Part shown: piece after piece, positions 33,545 to 47,336 of the stretch
How the letters are laid out: every line of letters begins with the position of its first letter
How positions within the stretch are numbered: the first letter of the stretch is position 1
NCBI GenBank assembly: GCA_914767715.1
Contig: OU612065.1
Coordinates: 3,906,001 to 3,970,000 of the forward strand
From: Membranipora membranacea
Lineage: Eukaryota > Bryozoa > Gymnolaemata > Cheilostomatida > Membraniporidae
Length of the DNA stretch: 64,000 nucleotides
Direction of reading: 5' to 3'
Position numbers and translations under genes: made by a program
The notes under the pieces: model-generated
Databases searched by the model: none
Seen by the model: only the letters and a program-made list of their open reading frames with translations
Told to the model about the DNA's origin: nothing

Positions 33545-33600
33545 TGATCATGGACATAGTCAAAATGCAGGCTTGCAAGCTACAGAAGCCCATGAACACT
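33545..33600. repeat. repeat shared with 61749-61795
   Basis: GACATAGTCAAAATGCAGGC then TTGCAAGC and CAGAAGCCC match GACATACACAAAATGCAGGC, TTGCAAGC and CAGAAGCCC at 61749-61790. The family is not identified. Confidence 0.6.
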
Positions 33601-33834
33601 ATATCCTTAACTGTTCATACCAAGGACTCGGATTGCTCCTTGTTTCAGTATAGCCTACCAATGCCCACGTGCTCACTTAGTTTACTTACTAGTAACCTGC
33701 AGCTTCCTCGGCGTAGCCAGTCAACCATTGCCTGATCTAGGTCATGCAGTTGACAGTTTGACAGTTTGGGAGTTATCACCCAAAACCATAGTAGACTTAA
33801 TGATAAACCTAGACAGGACAGTACACAGCTAAAG

Positions 33835-33848
33835 CAATGAACTCATTG
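33835..33848. mobile_element. 14-bp nano-palindrome with 7-bp TSD
   Basis: CAATGAACTCATTG, with GCTAAAG on both sides exactly (33828-33834, 33849-33855). It is the smallest family member in the window. Confidence 0.6.
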
Positions 33849-34379
33849 GCTAAAGAGGGGCACTTAAACCACTGCTGCCACAGCTGGGCTTTGCCCAGCA
33901 TAGCCACCAGTCATAAGGTCACCCACAATTAAGTGTCTCAATGATAATGCATTATATAGTGTTCTGTCTAGGTTTATGGACAAAACTCATATTGGACTAT
34001 TCACCACGACTGGATATTCTATATGCAGCATATTCACACCATGTTGTATCTTATGTCAGGGATTATAAACCCCGTTTTATATATTGGTTTCCAATATTGC
34101 ATATATTTCTTGCTAGCAGTTATATCATAATTCCTATTTACACATGGCAATCATTAGCATCAAATCCCACCCTAAGATGGCTGCACCGTCTTTTAATAAA
34201 GTTTCAGGTGTTGTGGCGTATCACTAATATCGACTACAGTCAGTACGTTTCAGTCTCTTGGATGTTAAAGCTGGTTATAGGGTATATTTCTCATATAGTT
34301 CAAGGTCAGGGTATGTCTTACTTAGACTACACAGTTGAAGGTTTGAGTTGTATCCTGCTTAGCTGTGTACATTATTAGT

Positions 34380-35231
34380 TGCATCATCAATTGCGACTTT
34401 GTCACTCTCTCTACTTGGGCAAACTTCTCACATTCAATTAGCTCTTGCTTACGAACAGGGAGGCTTGACTTTCAATGTAAGTTTGTATTGTGAAAATGCT
34501 CTATTATAAGCATTTCCCCTAATAGTCTATAGGGGCTGGTGGATCTTGATATGCAAGCATATGAAAAGGAAACACTAAGAGGTAATGTAAGAGGTTGAGG
34601 ATTCAGACCAAACAGAGGAGGCCATACTTACCTGATACTTACCGAGGTGATCACTGCTTTGTAGCGTAGGCCTTTGGTTGGCTAGCCAGGGATGTAGTCC
34701 CATATTAGTGTATTGTGATTTGACAGCTTGATTTTGTTTCAATGTGTAAATTTGATGCCAGCCTTCAGCTCCTTATAACCCACACTGCATATCCTTCAGT
34801 AGGCATACGAGACTACACTGTCTTCTACAGTCAAGGTGTTCCCAGTCAAATATCTGTAACATACTTGTAGTTCACTGATTCCATTTGGCGTTCTTCAATA
34901 GATGTGAGTTACTATGCTCAGCTGAATTAACAAGATGTTATAGCTACTTACAGTTTCCGGTTCACTTATAGATGAGCTTCACTAGATGAGGTGATAAATC
35001 TTCTCACACAAAAATGAAATTCGAGGCCAGCACATTGTCAAATGATTAAGTCACTACTTGCACTCTGACAACTAAGTCAAGAGTATATTCACATCAATGT
35101 GGATACTTGTATTTCATAAAAAATATGTACAAATTAATACAACATGTCCTTCAATTCTGCATTGCTTGTAGGTAACATAGAGGAATTTCCCAGCTGAAAT
35201 AGTGTCTCCACTTTAGCTGATATCTAACGTT
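34380..35231. other. upstream of the ASB8-like gene, nothing recognised
   Basis: AT-rich. Its promoter should lie here, but no motif stands out. Confidence 0.4.
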
Positions 35232-38200
35232 ATGATTCGATCAACAGCATCTAACACTGACCATCATCAGATTGATCTGTTGTCTGCGATACAATATGGA
35301 TGCCTTGACCTTGTAAAAAGAGCTCTCGAGCAAGATAGGTATTCCAAAATCCTAACGTAGTGTTGGTTTGCAGTTATTTGATCACATGCATTAATGTAGC
35401 TGAGAGATCAGTAAATAACATTATAATCATTGATATATTATACTTACTACAACTCTGCGGTAGACTCATGCAGATAGAATTGACATATTGCCCCAAACTC
35501 CCTGGTTATATTATTCGTAAACTCAGCATCCATGTTGGAGTTGTGTATACATCTGTCTCCAATCTCAAGTTTGATGAACTTGATTTTTTTTTTACTTACT
35601 TGTAGATCAATGATGAATGATGAAACTGTATAGTATTAATCAGGAGGCAATACAATTATATTTTAGGTACATGTGTTAATGTCCCAAGAGGAAAATTGAT
35701 GCCTCTGCAGACCTCTGCTATGCTTGGAAGCATTGAGATAATGAACTTGCTTATCAGCCATGGTGCCAAGGTATGATTATAGCATAAGTAAATGCTAACT
35801 TAGTTGGCAATATAAAAAAAATGAGCATGATATATTGTAAATTTGTTTGTAAGGTCTCAACCAAATATTAAATATAGTTGAAAAGTAAATTGTGGATAAA
35901 CCGACGAATCAGCCTATCAGTACTTCCAGTACTCTCATTAACAGGTTGATGAAGTGGACGGTTATGGCAGAACAGCATTACACTATGCTGGAGAAACTGA
36001 TCAGCGGTTAGTTGAGATCCTACTGAGAGATAACAACGCTGACCCTCAGATTACCGACTCGACTGGCGCAACAGCGTTGCACTGGGCCGCTTATAAGGTA
36101 TGAAATTGTTTGCTGATTGTGCTTATATAGAACAATAGAGTCAATAGGACCACTTTCATTGATTACAAAACACCATCAACCTAACATATTGAGCATTACA
36201 GTAGTATTGAGAAAATCACCAGTCCATATAGGTTTTGCTCTGTAGCCCACTTTTTTACTTGTTGAAGTTTTATCACGTCAAAAATCTGTTTAACAGCCGT
36301 GCCACTATCTAGTCTTACTAATGTTCGCGTCCCAATATTATGATAGTTGTCTCCTTGCATCTATAGGGAGAACAACTCTTGAGAAATCGTAGCAACACAG
36401 CGATTGCTTTCTCCACTCCCCTGCTTTCTCCAGTAGAACACCTGGTGTTCATAAACCAATAAGTACACTATGGAAATATGACAGCTCCCAGTAAAGTTAA
36501 CAATGTCATGTGAATTTGTAAGAAAATGCACAAAGTTGACTATCATACCTTCCAAGGATCATGCAGAACACGACATCAGGAACTTAGTATGCTAGATGTG
36601 TAATTGGGAGCAAAGAAATTCGAAATTTTTGAGAATTGTTTCTCAATGGCGCCATTTAATTTTTGAGAAGCCGTTTTTAGCCAAATTTATAATCTACTTC
36701 GCCAAATGTTGGCGTACATACAGCATAAGTGTTCCTCCATACTTCACTATGCAGATCTACTCGTGAATTCAGTATTTCACACTCCCCAATGCCTTTGATT
36801 GAAGGTCATAAACTGTCCAGATAACACTTTCTCGATTATTACACCATGTCATTAGTGGTGTTTAATTAATATTTAACGAGTAAGCCCATAGTCCACTTAC
36901 AATCGGTCATATGCACTTAAAATTTGTGGAAATATAGAGTTTGAGTAAAACAGAGTACAACCTCTGCTATGTATCTACAATTTTCTATCAGCCAGTTTCA
37001 AGTGAAGCCCATATTGTTTTCTATCATTTTTTCTATCACAATTGATCCTCACCAAATTTATATGATTATTAACCATGGATTATCTTTCCAAGATCAAAAT
37101 TAGATAAGTGGCAACATTCAGGATTAACTATTATGAAACAGTGACAAAATAACATTTTGCCCAGCGAGTTTTGTTTAGTAGCCTCTAAGAAATTAATTTT
37201 ACAGAATGTCGGTCAAACCTGTTGCTGCTTTGAACATGCAGCCATTTTTATGTTGTTGCCAAATTTAAATACATAAAATGTGGAATAAATTGCGGTATGA
37301 TTGTCAAACAAAAACAGGTCATTGCAGATAAATTTTAAAGATCAAAGAACCTGGCATTAGGAAAGAATATTGGATGATCATCTCCTTGGTAGCATACAGT
37401 TGAAAACCGGACATGTATCCTCCACATGCAGCCCTGAATGATACATGCATATAGACTTAAAGGGCAACCAGGGTTTCAAACAAGTTCTCATCTATTGATA
37501 GCAGATTGTACCTTATGCATGGGGAAAAAGAGCAAATCTCAATCGGAAGATTATTCAGTGAGAATTCTGTTGAAACATTTCATCCATCAAGTGCTAAAAT
37601 GATGCTCAAACTCAACTAATATGGAACACCACAGAGCAGTTACCAGTTCCTGTTATATTTAGCATGTGCTCTGTCATTGTTACAGCAATGTCTTTGAACA
37701 TTCCCTAAACTGAAGTATTACTCAGCTAAGAGTCAGCAATTACTACCCATTTATGCATCGCTGCGAAACCCTGGTTGCCCTTTAATAATCTGCCATGAAT
37801 ATTGTAACACTTCAATCACAGGGCAACATTACACCTCAGCTGAACCACGGCTGCTCAGCCCCTGGGTTATAACCATAGATTTAAAAACAGTTTTTAAATC
37901 TATGGTTTTTAAATCTATGGTTATAACATAACATAACATATTAGATCAAGAAAATCTGGTAGCCTCTCGTATCATAGTGTAGATACAACCATTCACTGGT
38001 TTCTTTGTTTTATGCTTTAGGCTAAGACAGAATGTGTGCGCTGTCTTTTACAACATGGTGCTGTTGTAAACTCTAGAAACAGTAACAGAGAGACCCCATT
38101 ATTTTGGGCCGTTAGAAAAACTGCTCTTGAGGTTGTGAAGCTTTTTATGGACTATAATGTGGATCCTACCATAGCTAATGAGAAAGGGGAGGTAGCAGTG

Positions 38201-38985
38201 CAAAAATCATGGTTTCTGTTTGCTATGAATTTTGATTGTGATGATGATATAAGAATACTAGACCTGCTCTGTCAAGCGATGCCGCATCTTCCCTGGAATA
38301 ATTTGTCAAAGGTAAGTTGGTTCTCATATCTTGTCAGATGGTTTCCAATAAAACTCCTGTAGGTGAGTTCCAATCTAAATTCATCCAATCTAAATTCATC
38401 TAAGTTCAATCATCTAAGTTCAATGTTTCTAAACATGGAATTTGTTCACACAGGGACAATTAAACTTTCCAGTTCACACGGGACAATTACGCTTTCCAGT
38501 CATACTTTCTTGGTTGATAATTTGGGAGGATCTATAAAACATTCCCCTGAAAAACTGTACTATGTTAAAGTTTCTAGATTTATTCCTTCTATACCAAAGT
38601 ACGAGGAATGATAAGGTTCACACTGCTGGAGTATTCAGAGCGGCAACTCATTATCTCTCCAACATGCATGAAGATCACAAAATAAAGCATACTACCCTTT
38701 CCCTACTCGCTCTCATCAGTTGCTTATTTTCTTTTATGACCTTGTATCCTATTTTCCTTCTTTTAGAGTAGTTTATTGGAAGCTTTGTCCAGATATGAAG
38801 AGCCCCATTTAAGCAAGATGGAAAAAATGCTCCACGCCAGAAATACCACATGTCTCAAAAGGATATGCAGATACAAGATTAGATGTTTTATGGGACAAGT
38901 TTACCTTCCTGATAAAGTCAGACATTTACCGATCCCCCAAAAAATGAAAGACTATCTGTTGTTAGCGTCATCAAATATAACGTGA
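35232..38985 (+). CDS. ASB8: ankyrin repeat and SOCS box protein, ASB8-like
   Basis: Exons 35232-35338, 35667-35770, 35945-36097, 38021-38311, 38767-38985 give about 290 residues (human ASB8: 288). ASB proteins are substrate receptors of Elongin B/C-Cullin 5 ubiquitin ligases: ankyrin repeats bind the target, the SOCS box docks the ligase. Repeats visible: DLLSAIQYGCLDLVKRALEQ, then PLQTSAMLGSIEIMNLLISH, DGYGRTALHYAGE, GATALHWAAYK, CLLQHGAVVNSRN and RETPLFWAV. The last exon is a SOCS box: LKRICRYKIRCFMG, then VRHLPIPQKMKDYLLL. The ordered matches to ASB8 are close, especially YGRTALHYA and ALHWAAYKAKTECVRCLL. One junction is odd: exon 1 ends in phase 2, but exon 2 reads as ankyrin only from phase 1, so the total is one base off. 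A base-call error, an unseen micro-exon or an unusual splice site could explain it. Confidence 0.88.
37461..37781. mobile_element. TTAA-flanked MITE, copy 2
   Basis: Same inverted ends and interior as 6156-6524, between TTAA sites at 37457-37460 and 37782-37785. It lies in the 1.9-kb third intron of the ASB8-like gene. Confidence 0.8.
37867..37907. repeat. hairpin
   Basis: AACCATAGATTTAAAAAC pairs with GTTTTTAAATCTATGGTT around one A; a further copy of TTTTTAAATCTATGGTTATAA follows. It lies in the same intron. Confidence 0.7.
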
Positions 38986-41424
38986 AGAACTGCAGGACAT
39001 ACTAAAGTATAGAGTCGATCAACATAAATGATGAGCGTTTGTCGCATTGGCATTATTGGCAGTACTGATGGTTATGGTGAATAAGATGCACTCTTTATGC
39101 CCATGAACTGTGAGCTTTTAGCTGTTATTGCTTTTGACACCACACTTGTTAATTATTTATGTATCATAAATTGCTTAGCTCCACAGGTTCTATGAATTGT
39201 GGAGGGGGTAGTGAAAAATACAATCATCGAGTTGACAATCTTTATTGGGACGCAGAATGCTGACCTCTTGACGTGATATTTGTCACTTTGTCACTCAAAA
39301 TTTAACATCAAGAGGTCAACATTCGTCTTACCATATCACAGTGACAAAACAAGCAATCTTCTCATGATTTTATCAAGATTTTCAACTCTATAATTGATTT
39401 CTCTCTACCCCTCAGCAACTCACAGATTCTAGGAAGCTAACTTATTATACTGGAATATTTCACCGGCAAAATGGTGTCAAAAGCATAACAGCTAAGTGGA
39501 TAGATGCAAACATCTCGAGTAACTCACTGAAATTATTATTTTTATTTCACCAGCCAAGGAGTGTGCCGTCATTCTCAGTCAATGAGCGCCCTGTGATGAG
39601 TATAAGGGCTTGATCCATTGATTAATTTTCTCTTCTTCCATTATAAACTGAAGAATTTCATCAGCAATTCTCAATTACTGTCGGGATTATAGCACACCTT
39701 AGAACTAACTAGTGAATTAATTCATCTCTGCGATGATTTGCAAACCAATTCTAACAAAGATACTAAATACTTGTCATTGATTCTAAGGATTTTGACATCG
39801 GCATGGTTTTGATGGAATCAAATCAGAAACGAAATCAGACAATACAATATTGAAATTTCATGCAACATGAAAATTTCAATCTATGAAATTGTTCATTAGA
39901 ACTATGGTCAGGGGTGTACTTTGGCTTATAATAATCTTTTCACCTTCCAAAAGTCAATAGGAAGATCAGCCCCAGCTCAAAAGTATCAAACATATTTGTT
40001 TCTAATTTGTTACCTGTACCATTTGTTACCCCTGAGTATTTATTTATTAAATTTCTACATTTGATATTACAAATGAAATTATGTAGAGGGGGGGGGCTCA
40101 TTTTCATGAAATTGGATTTGCACAATCTAAATTCCACATTACTATTTACGGCCAGCTTGTTAAATGTAATTCTTCGTGTATTTTTGTTATCTCAACGGAA
40201 GAGTTTATGAAATAATAGCTGTGATCTTTAGACTGAGAGAGTAAGGTACCTGCTTTTTATTGCCACTGGCTGGCACCTAAAGTCCACTAGATGAGCGGAA
40301 ATGCTCTCTTGAGACACGCTTTTACTGCTCTATCTTGTAACTTAACACAGGAAATTATATTAAATTATCTGTAATGCATTTACACCATTATATTGTTTGT
40401 ACTGCTATGTCAATCAGTTGGTGATAATAACATTTCTGAGATTGAATTTGACTCGTGAATATGGGTTCACGCTGTGCTTGACCACTATCGTCTATATCGT
40501 AAATATTGCCTTATCACTTATAACAAATGTGCTCACATCAAGCATTACTACTAGTAAAATAGTCTAACCTATCACCGTGTCTGCGCTCTGAGTCTCAACT
40601 CCTGTCCTGCCTTTTCTCCATGTCTTGCTATTATTTCACTTGTGATCTTTGTTTACTAATTCGATGACATCAATACATATTAAGCCTTTAACATGAATAT
40701 CTAATGGAATAAATGACAAGTCAAGCCATGGTCAAAAGCTTTATCCAGTAAACAAGCCATCATCCAGTAATCTAGAGCTGATGACGTGATATCCGACATG
40801 GTGTTTACTCCGTTCAATAATGCTGATAAGAACAAAATATTAATCAGTGTGTGTGAGTATTTTTATTTACAGATTAAGTTTAGAATGAACATTGTATGTT
40901 TTTGGTCAACACAAAGAATGTTAATATATGCTTTCTGTCATATAAATCTTTCTCCGAGGCAGCATCATTGTGATGTGTTTTTAATTTCTCTTGCCAATAA
41001 CCTTTTTCCTGTTTTGTTATACTGGTGTACATGGTGAGTGAGACAGTTGGGCTCAATAATGAAAAAATCCTGTGGCAACTGAAATTTCTCCGATAGGCTT
41101 GGATATAATTTGAATCAAGTTACAAAATAACATTAAAACTCACGTTACTCGCTGATAGCGGTCATGCTCGTGACCTGTGAATAAAAAGAGTCACAAATTG
41201 TTTATAGATATGAAAATGCTAGATGTCAATGGATGGAATGGAATAAAACATGATAAAAATATGTTAATTTTCACAAGCATTATATGGCTCAGTTGTTTAA
41301 CAAAGGCTGACCAATTTCAGCGACAGGTAATTTCCAGTATTTTGCCAGGTTGGTATCCAGAATCACCTGAAAATTTACACATATTGGCTGCTCATGTACG
41401 GTGCCTAGGATACTGCTGCACAGA
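38986..41424. other. intergenic between ASB8-like and Ras-like genes
   Basis: No gene recognised. A 70-bp inverted repeat lies at 39255-39324 (GAATGCTGACCTCTTGA against TCAAGAGGTCAACATTC), and a G9 run near 40088-40096. Confidence 0.5.
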
Positions 41425-44400
41425 TCAGTTACGACCTGCAGTGATCCCAACCAGTCTCATAGCTGTACCGAGTTGACTCATAAACTCAGGGCAATGATCT
41501 TGTGATGCTGGCTTCTTCTTGCGAAAACTCAAATAAGAGAACAATCCTTTCTTTTTGTGCACTGTGTTGTCTTCTGTGTTCTTTGGGACCATCGCCCATA
41601 CTTCTACTTTCCATGTGTTGGTTTCGTAACACTTCTCTATGACTGAGTCAAAGAGCCTTCTACATTGATCACCATTAGATAGGTCAATGAAGAAATGTTC
41701 ACAACTGCTGTCTTCCATAATGCCAGCTGGAATCTGATAATTGAGCGTATTGCCGCTTGATCCTCGTTGTATATTACCGATTACAGATATTGGTACACCG
41801 TCATACTCTAAATAAACAAGAACAATGTTTTAACACAGACCGAAAAAAACACTTGATTATCATAAATTATAGATAGGGCCTAGGTAAATTAGTTACATTG
41901 GCTAGGTAAATGAGTAAAATCACTATTTATTTTGACTTTAGCTCACTGACATCTGCAGGCTTTAAACGTTTTTAGCCTCTGTCTCTTAGTGCTCGATGAA
42001 ATGGGCTGCTGATATCATAATTTCTTATCACATCAACCCTGATCTTCATACAACCAGTGAATCAATGCTCAATTTGTCTTCAGAAATAGGAACTACTCTT
42101 TTGTTTGAATGCAGTAGGTAAACCCACACAACCTATGACAAGAATGTACACCTGACTAGTAACATCAATTGAACAGTCTCAACTTTCAGCATATTTTGAG
42201 CATTGGTTGAGCTATTTTCAGAAGTGTGTATTTCGATACTTATAACCCCAGCAAACTCATCCAACCGCTGCCATTATGAGAAGGAGAAATTCACAATTTA
42301 TATACTTGTCTTAATTGTGATAGTGAGATCTTGAGAATTTTCTCAGTTTCTATAAAGCATCATCAGGGAGGTTTTTACTTTAGTTTAGGACCTCATATAA
42401 GTGATAAGAGAACTTGTGCAGGTCTTTAGTGCCTGGTATTAAGCTGCCATCATTTACCCCACTCTGTCCACGGCAGGACTTGAAATCAATAAACACTAGC
42501 CTAGCCACTAGCCATATTTGCACGTCCTAGAACACTACCCACATTCTGAATGCCACACACACTCGTAAATATCAGTAAGTTCAAAACAACTCATTGACAA
42601 CTATGATGGTGGAACCTAATTTTTATTCATCAGCGCAGAGAAAATTGAAGTGGCTGGTAATAATCGCTAACTAATTTTATCTTGCTGACTGTGTCAGTTC
42701 CGGGACTGTTCAGAGCTGCTGTTCGTACAAATATGATGACGCCGGTATAGATTATAAACTGTGGTACTATTTGCATCTACGAGGTTTTAAAAATAGATGA
42801 CTACCTCTATGATACATGGCAGCACTTAATACTCGGTCAATGTATCCAATTCTCATTCCAGTTGGAAATTGAAAATTGAATTTATATAGGAGCTTTTAAG
42901 TCGAAAACTAAATGTCAGCCTGTTCTAGCTAACAGAGGTACGTCTAGTTTATGATTGGGGCATAATACTGTCGGAGTTCATATTGAGAGCATTTGATTTA
43001 TCCGCAACTATTTAGAAACAATCTAGATCATATAACATTGATTTCCGAGACAACTTTTTATATCATCATTGGCTTCACTGTAATCTGAAATTGATGATAT
43101 TACATTAATGTCAGTGGCAAAAATTATGGTCTGTATGAAGTATGCAATATGCCCACCTCTCATTTGTTGCACTTGCTTCTTCAGAGCGCTTGCCATCATT
43201 ATGCTGTTTGATTCAGCAACATTATAAACAATAATGATAGCGGTGGCAGAACGAATCCTTAGTTCTCTCATTGCCGGAAATTCCATAGAACCAGCAGTAT
43301 CAACCACATTTACTGTTTTATATTTTCCATCTAAATAACAGAAAGCAATGTGTGATTACTAGTGATTATAGATCCAAAGAACTTGATCTGTTTATCAGAA
43401 TATATTACCCAGACATACATAGACATAATCAGATCACAGCTCACCTGCATGTAGAATAAGGGTTAAATGTTGCTAAGTGGTGGTTTTGGCATATTTCATA
43501 TAATGGTGTCCTCCATAAGAAAGATGTATCAACTCTCAATTGTTGATAAGTTCTTTGAATGATCTATAGGCCGACTATAATACGTGCTTGTATAATATAG
43601 ACAGGCGGCAGACAGCGCTGCTGTGTTGTGCTGCTGATACATCATCAAGTTCCTCACACTTGTTCTTAACCCTATCAGGTTTTATACGATATGCAGACAG
43701 TTATAAAATATTTGTTATGCAAAAATGATTCCTATTTTATGAGTCAGAGAAAGCATTGAAATATTAAATCATCAATTATTCTCTACAAGAAACATGTCTC
43801 GGTGTTCTTCCCATTGGTAAAGTTTGAGATGATGCAAAGAAGAGCTGTTATATATAGGCCTAAATAACACACGGCTGACTGCTTTGTTGAATTGTGCTGC
43901 TGACGCATCCCCAAGCTTTTCACGCAAAGTCTTACCCAACCACGTTTTGTACCACGCAGACAATTATAAAATATTTGCTATGTAGTCAAATGATTCAATA
44001 TTTTCTGAGTCAGAGAAATATTGTAAGTTGTCTCATGAAATAACTCAAGCCAAAATAAGTCTGGCAGTAACAAAACAATACTGATCTAGGGTCAATGTCA
44101 ACCTTATGTCCACAGATAAGCAGGTGTCAATGACAGTAGGTAAATGCGGTGAAATTTTGCCTGTAACACCAATAACATTTAACATTTGTGATGGAGAAAG
44201 CATTGAAAGGCATTTTATTTCCACTTAAAAAAAAATCTATTGCCAGCCATGGTACGGAAAGGCAGCAAAAGCTTTAGTTTTTTATGATCATTACAAAAGT
44301 TTTAGAGATTACTGTAGGCGTATTCCCTGCACACAGAAGGTGTATTTCATGTGTAAATTTCTTAACTTATAGTCTGAGTTGAGACTGGAGCCTTCTCCAT

Positions 44401-45203
44401 GAGAAGAAATTGTACTTTGACTAAGCAACCGATCTGAGATGACTGCTTTTATGACTTGGGGAGAGTCTAGCTAGAGTGTACAATATCGAGTTGATTATGA
44501 TTTTCTATTGACAGCGAGTCTATGACAATATCAATAGTCACGCAGAGGCCTTGCGCTGAGAAAGTTGAGAGGTAAAACTTTGTTGTGAAAGTCTTCATAC
44601 CTTTACTCTTGGACAGTAAATCTTTGTTCCAGTAAGCATACAAAACTTCAAACAGCAAGAAGCATTCCATACCCACCATTATATTAGTGACAAAATTACC
44701 AAATATAAGGAATTTAAATACAGTTCTTAGCCAGCTTGTGAAAACCCAATCATAGATTTGATCATTTATCAACAGAACGTCTTTAAAAATGAGTGTCTAC
44801 TGGTGTGAAGGCTGTAACATACAATGGCCAAGGCAGACAGTTAAAATATTTTGTTGCTTCCATTTAAAATCAGTGTACTATCAATTATAATAAGAACAGT
44901 ATTAGCTAGCTCGGTAAGCAAGGCGGTGAATAACTGTATACGACCACACTTGAAGCCGGACATCTAAGAAGTTCGTCAAATATAAAACCCCCCTTGAGTA
45001 CCCGAAATCCCTACCATAAAATACACACCTGGCAACCGTGCTAGAGTTCTGTAGCAGTCTTCAATTGTTGGCTTGTAATTCGTCTTCCACTTATTGAATA
45101 TACAATGTGAGACCAGTGTCGTTTTCCCAGCTTTTATATCTCCAAGCACTACTACGTTGTACTGGGACTGGTCCTTGATGCCTTTCATTGTGTCTCCTCT
45201 CAT
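41425..45203 (-). CDS. Ras-family small GTPase, RASD/Di-Ras-like, with degenerate G4
   Basis: Three exons, 45203-45029, 43330-43157 and 41807-41425, join in phase 1 each time for 243 residues. Motifs: P-loop GDIKAGKT (21-28), switch I PTIEDCYR with Thr46, switch II DTAG (69-72) followed by MEFPAMRELRI, which resembles the FPAMRRLSI of RASD1/RASD2 and Di-Ras. Such proteins switch between GDP and GTP at membranes. The G4 motif that normally reads NKxD is GNIQRGSS here, around 127-134, and the G5 SA/K is replaced by LSNGDQ. The tail is basic (FRKKKPAS) but ends AGRN with no CaaX box, so prenylation is not expected. Guanine specificity may be weak or lost; alternatively exon 3 begins differently. 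No stop or frameshift is seen. The introns hold no other gene. Confidence 0.82.
43631..44030. repeat. tandem duplication in the Ras-like gene's first intron
   Basis: CTGCTGATACATCATCAAG, TATGCAGACAGTTATAAAAT then ATTTGTTATG and GAGTCAGAGAAA recur 266 bp later as CTGCTGACGCATCCCCAAG, CGCAGACAATTATAAAAT and GAGTCAGAGAAA. It is a diverged direct duplication. Confidence 0.75.
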
Positions 45204-47336
45204 GTTGTTAGCTTGGAATGCTGATACTGTATGAGATCATGTATACGAGTTGCTGATATATAGCTATTGAATAATTAGCCTCAGTTCCATCCACAAAGTG
45301 TGATTAGTTGGCAGCAAAGTAAGGAATAATACTTGGGTTTTGATTACGTGTATCACAGTTAATAAGCTTGCTATTGAGTCTCCCAAGAGAATGTGACGCT
45401 ATAATGTTGAGTAAGTTCTTGATAAAGTTATCAATGAAAGCTTTCTTTTGACTGATATTATGTGTATTTATAAAGTGATATTAAATTATGCCTTATCAGT
45501 CCTTACTCCTTGTGTCTAGTTACATTTTGCGTGCACTCGAATGCAGGCGAAGAGATTGAACTCGATCCGCCTTACACCTGAATGAGACACTCAGACACAT
45601 TTACACTCAGACCTCGCTTTTGTGGAGCAGTTGATAACGGTCTGATCCGGATAGAGATTGTTCTGGTTTTTATTGCTCTTATGGCTAGACAAATTATTAC
45701 TATGCTGTAAGGACTTGTCTTTTTCCGGCTGCTCCAAACCTACTTATTATCAGCTACATACCAGATCTGAACAAACCATCTGATCCAATCATATTGAAAA
45801 TATCCCCCAAAAAACTTGAAAATCAGCCAAAATAAAATCCCACTTTTTAAAATGATGGATATAGAATCAAAAGTTACGTCACATAGTATTTACATAAATA
45901 TGCTGACGCAAAGGATATTAGAACAGGATGCTGAACTCCGATTAATGTATAATGTATAAATATATAGCCACAATCATAACACGCTTTGTAGGTTTAACTG
46001 TCCTGGATTTAAGTCTCAAATCGCCAACGGACTTTATTGATCAAAATTAAGAACATTTGTTTGAAGTTGTCACCTAAAAGATTGAATATATTTTCGTAAC
46101 AGACAGTTTCAAAGAGCCGAAAACAAAGCGTTATTAAATTATCAGAACTATATCAACTGAACAGGATGGCACACAGTTTTATAAAAATTCGATTTAAAAA
46201 TCATTAGCAATTTTGATGACATTAAATTGAAAATATTGGTTCATTGTAGTAATCAATTTTGGTTATCAAATAGCGCAATTCTCAAAAGAAAAGTTGCAAC
46301 TCAAGTTTTCAATAAGAAAGCTACAAGGCGAATTATCGCAATAAATAAGAATAACTTTCATAAGATTGTTGACTAATTTTGTCCTATAGGGTTGATGTAA
46401 ATATAGAATCCAAATTGCAGGAAATACTCATGAAATATATCACCATAATCTCGCACCAGTCAACACCCAGCAACACCCAGCAAAACACTGGGGTGTTGGT
46501 AAAAGTAAAGCATAGCTGAAAATAGCGTGAAGACTTGACAGGCATCTGTTAGATAATCACTGGGCATGATAGTAATATGCCATCACAAGGATATATCCTT
46601 ACTCTTTTATATTGCATTGTAAAATAATACGGACGAATTTGAAATCTGTTGGATGTTCTAATTTCATGTTGTCTCATGTTGTCTATGTGTATATATCCCA
46701 AAACTTCATTCCAGATTCCTGCTCTTGACATCATGTTCGAGTATGTGACAGTGAGTTTCAACCACTTTGATACTATTATGACTGGAAAATGAGCAATGGT
46801 AAGATGAATACTGTCAGATAGATAGATCTAATGGTTATCGCTCTTGCTGCATGTAGACCTCCCCGCCCTACACAAACTAGAAGACTAAATAAACAATTTC
46901 TTCGGCAGCATAAAAATGAACACAAATAAGAGTTATCCTCTCAATTTGCGTAAATGACGACTCCAACCTTTATACCTCTAATTGCCGCTCAATACCAACA
47001 GATTTACAATAAAATTATTTGAAAGAATAAACTGTTGACTGTATAGATGGTTTTACCATACCATGATTTTAATATTAAGTCAAATTATATGCTGACCATA
47101 GACTGTATGGTAAAAAATGTTCTTATTGTCAGTCTATGATTATAGGTTGGGACAGTTACTGCTTGTAAGTTATATAAATATACTTTACAGACACCGACCA
47201 ATGTCTCCGAGTTCACTTATATTTATTCTTGTTTGTAGACATTTTTTTTTATCATTCTATTGTCATCAACATCATCTTGAGAAGATGTTTTACATGATGT
47301 GACATTAAAAAAAGGAAAAAATAAGTGTATTAAAAA
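45204..47336. other. intergenic, mostly unrecognised
   Basis: AT-rich, with no gene. A degenerate tRNA-like/SINE piece lies at 45963-46035 (CCACAATCATAACACG then GATTTAAGTCTCAAATCG), matching the layout of the 27.6-kb copies. Confidence 0.5.

Noticed and set aside
33941-34378. 145-codon hydrophobic open frame on the + strand
   Set aside because: AT-rich composition alone can give such hydrophobic frames; no motif, no splice context and no family recognised.
41177-41476. 99-codon + strand frame overlapping the last Ras-like exon
   Set aside because: Overlaps a real exon on the other strand and shows no domain.
43772-43963. 63-codon minus-strand frame in the Ras-like gene's intron
   Set aside because: Falls within the 266-bp duplication, whose sister copy lacks the frame.
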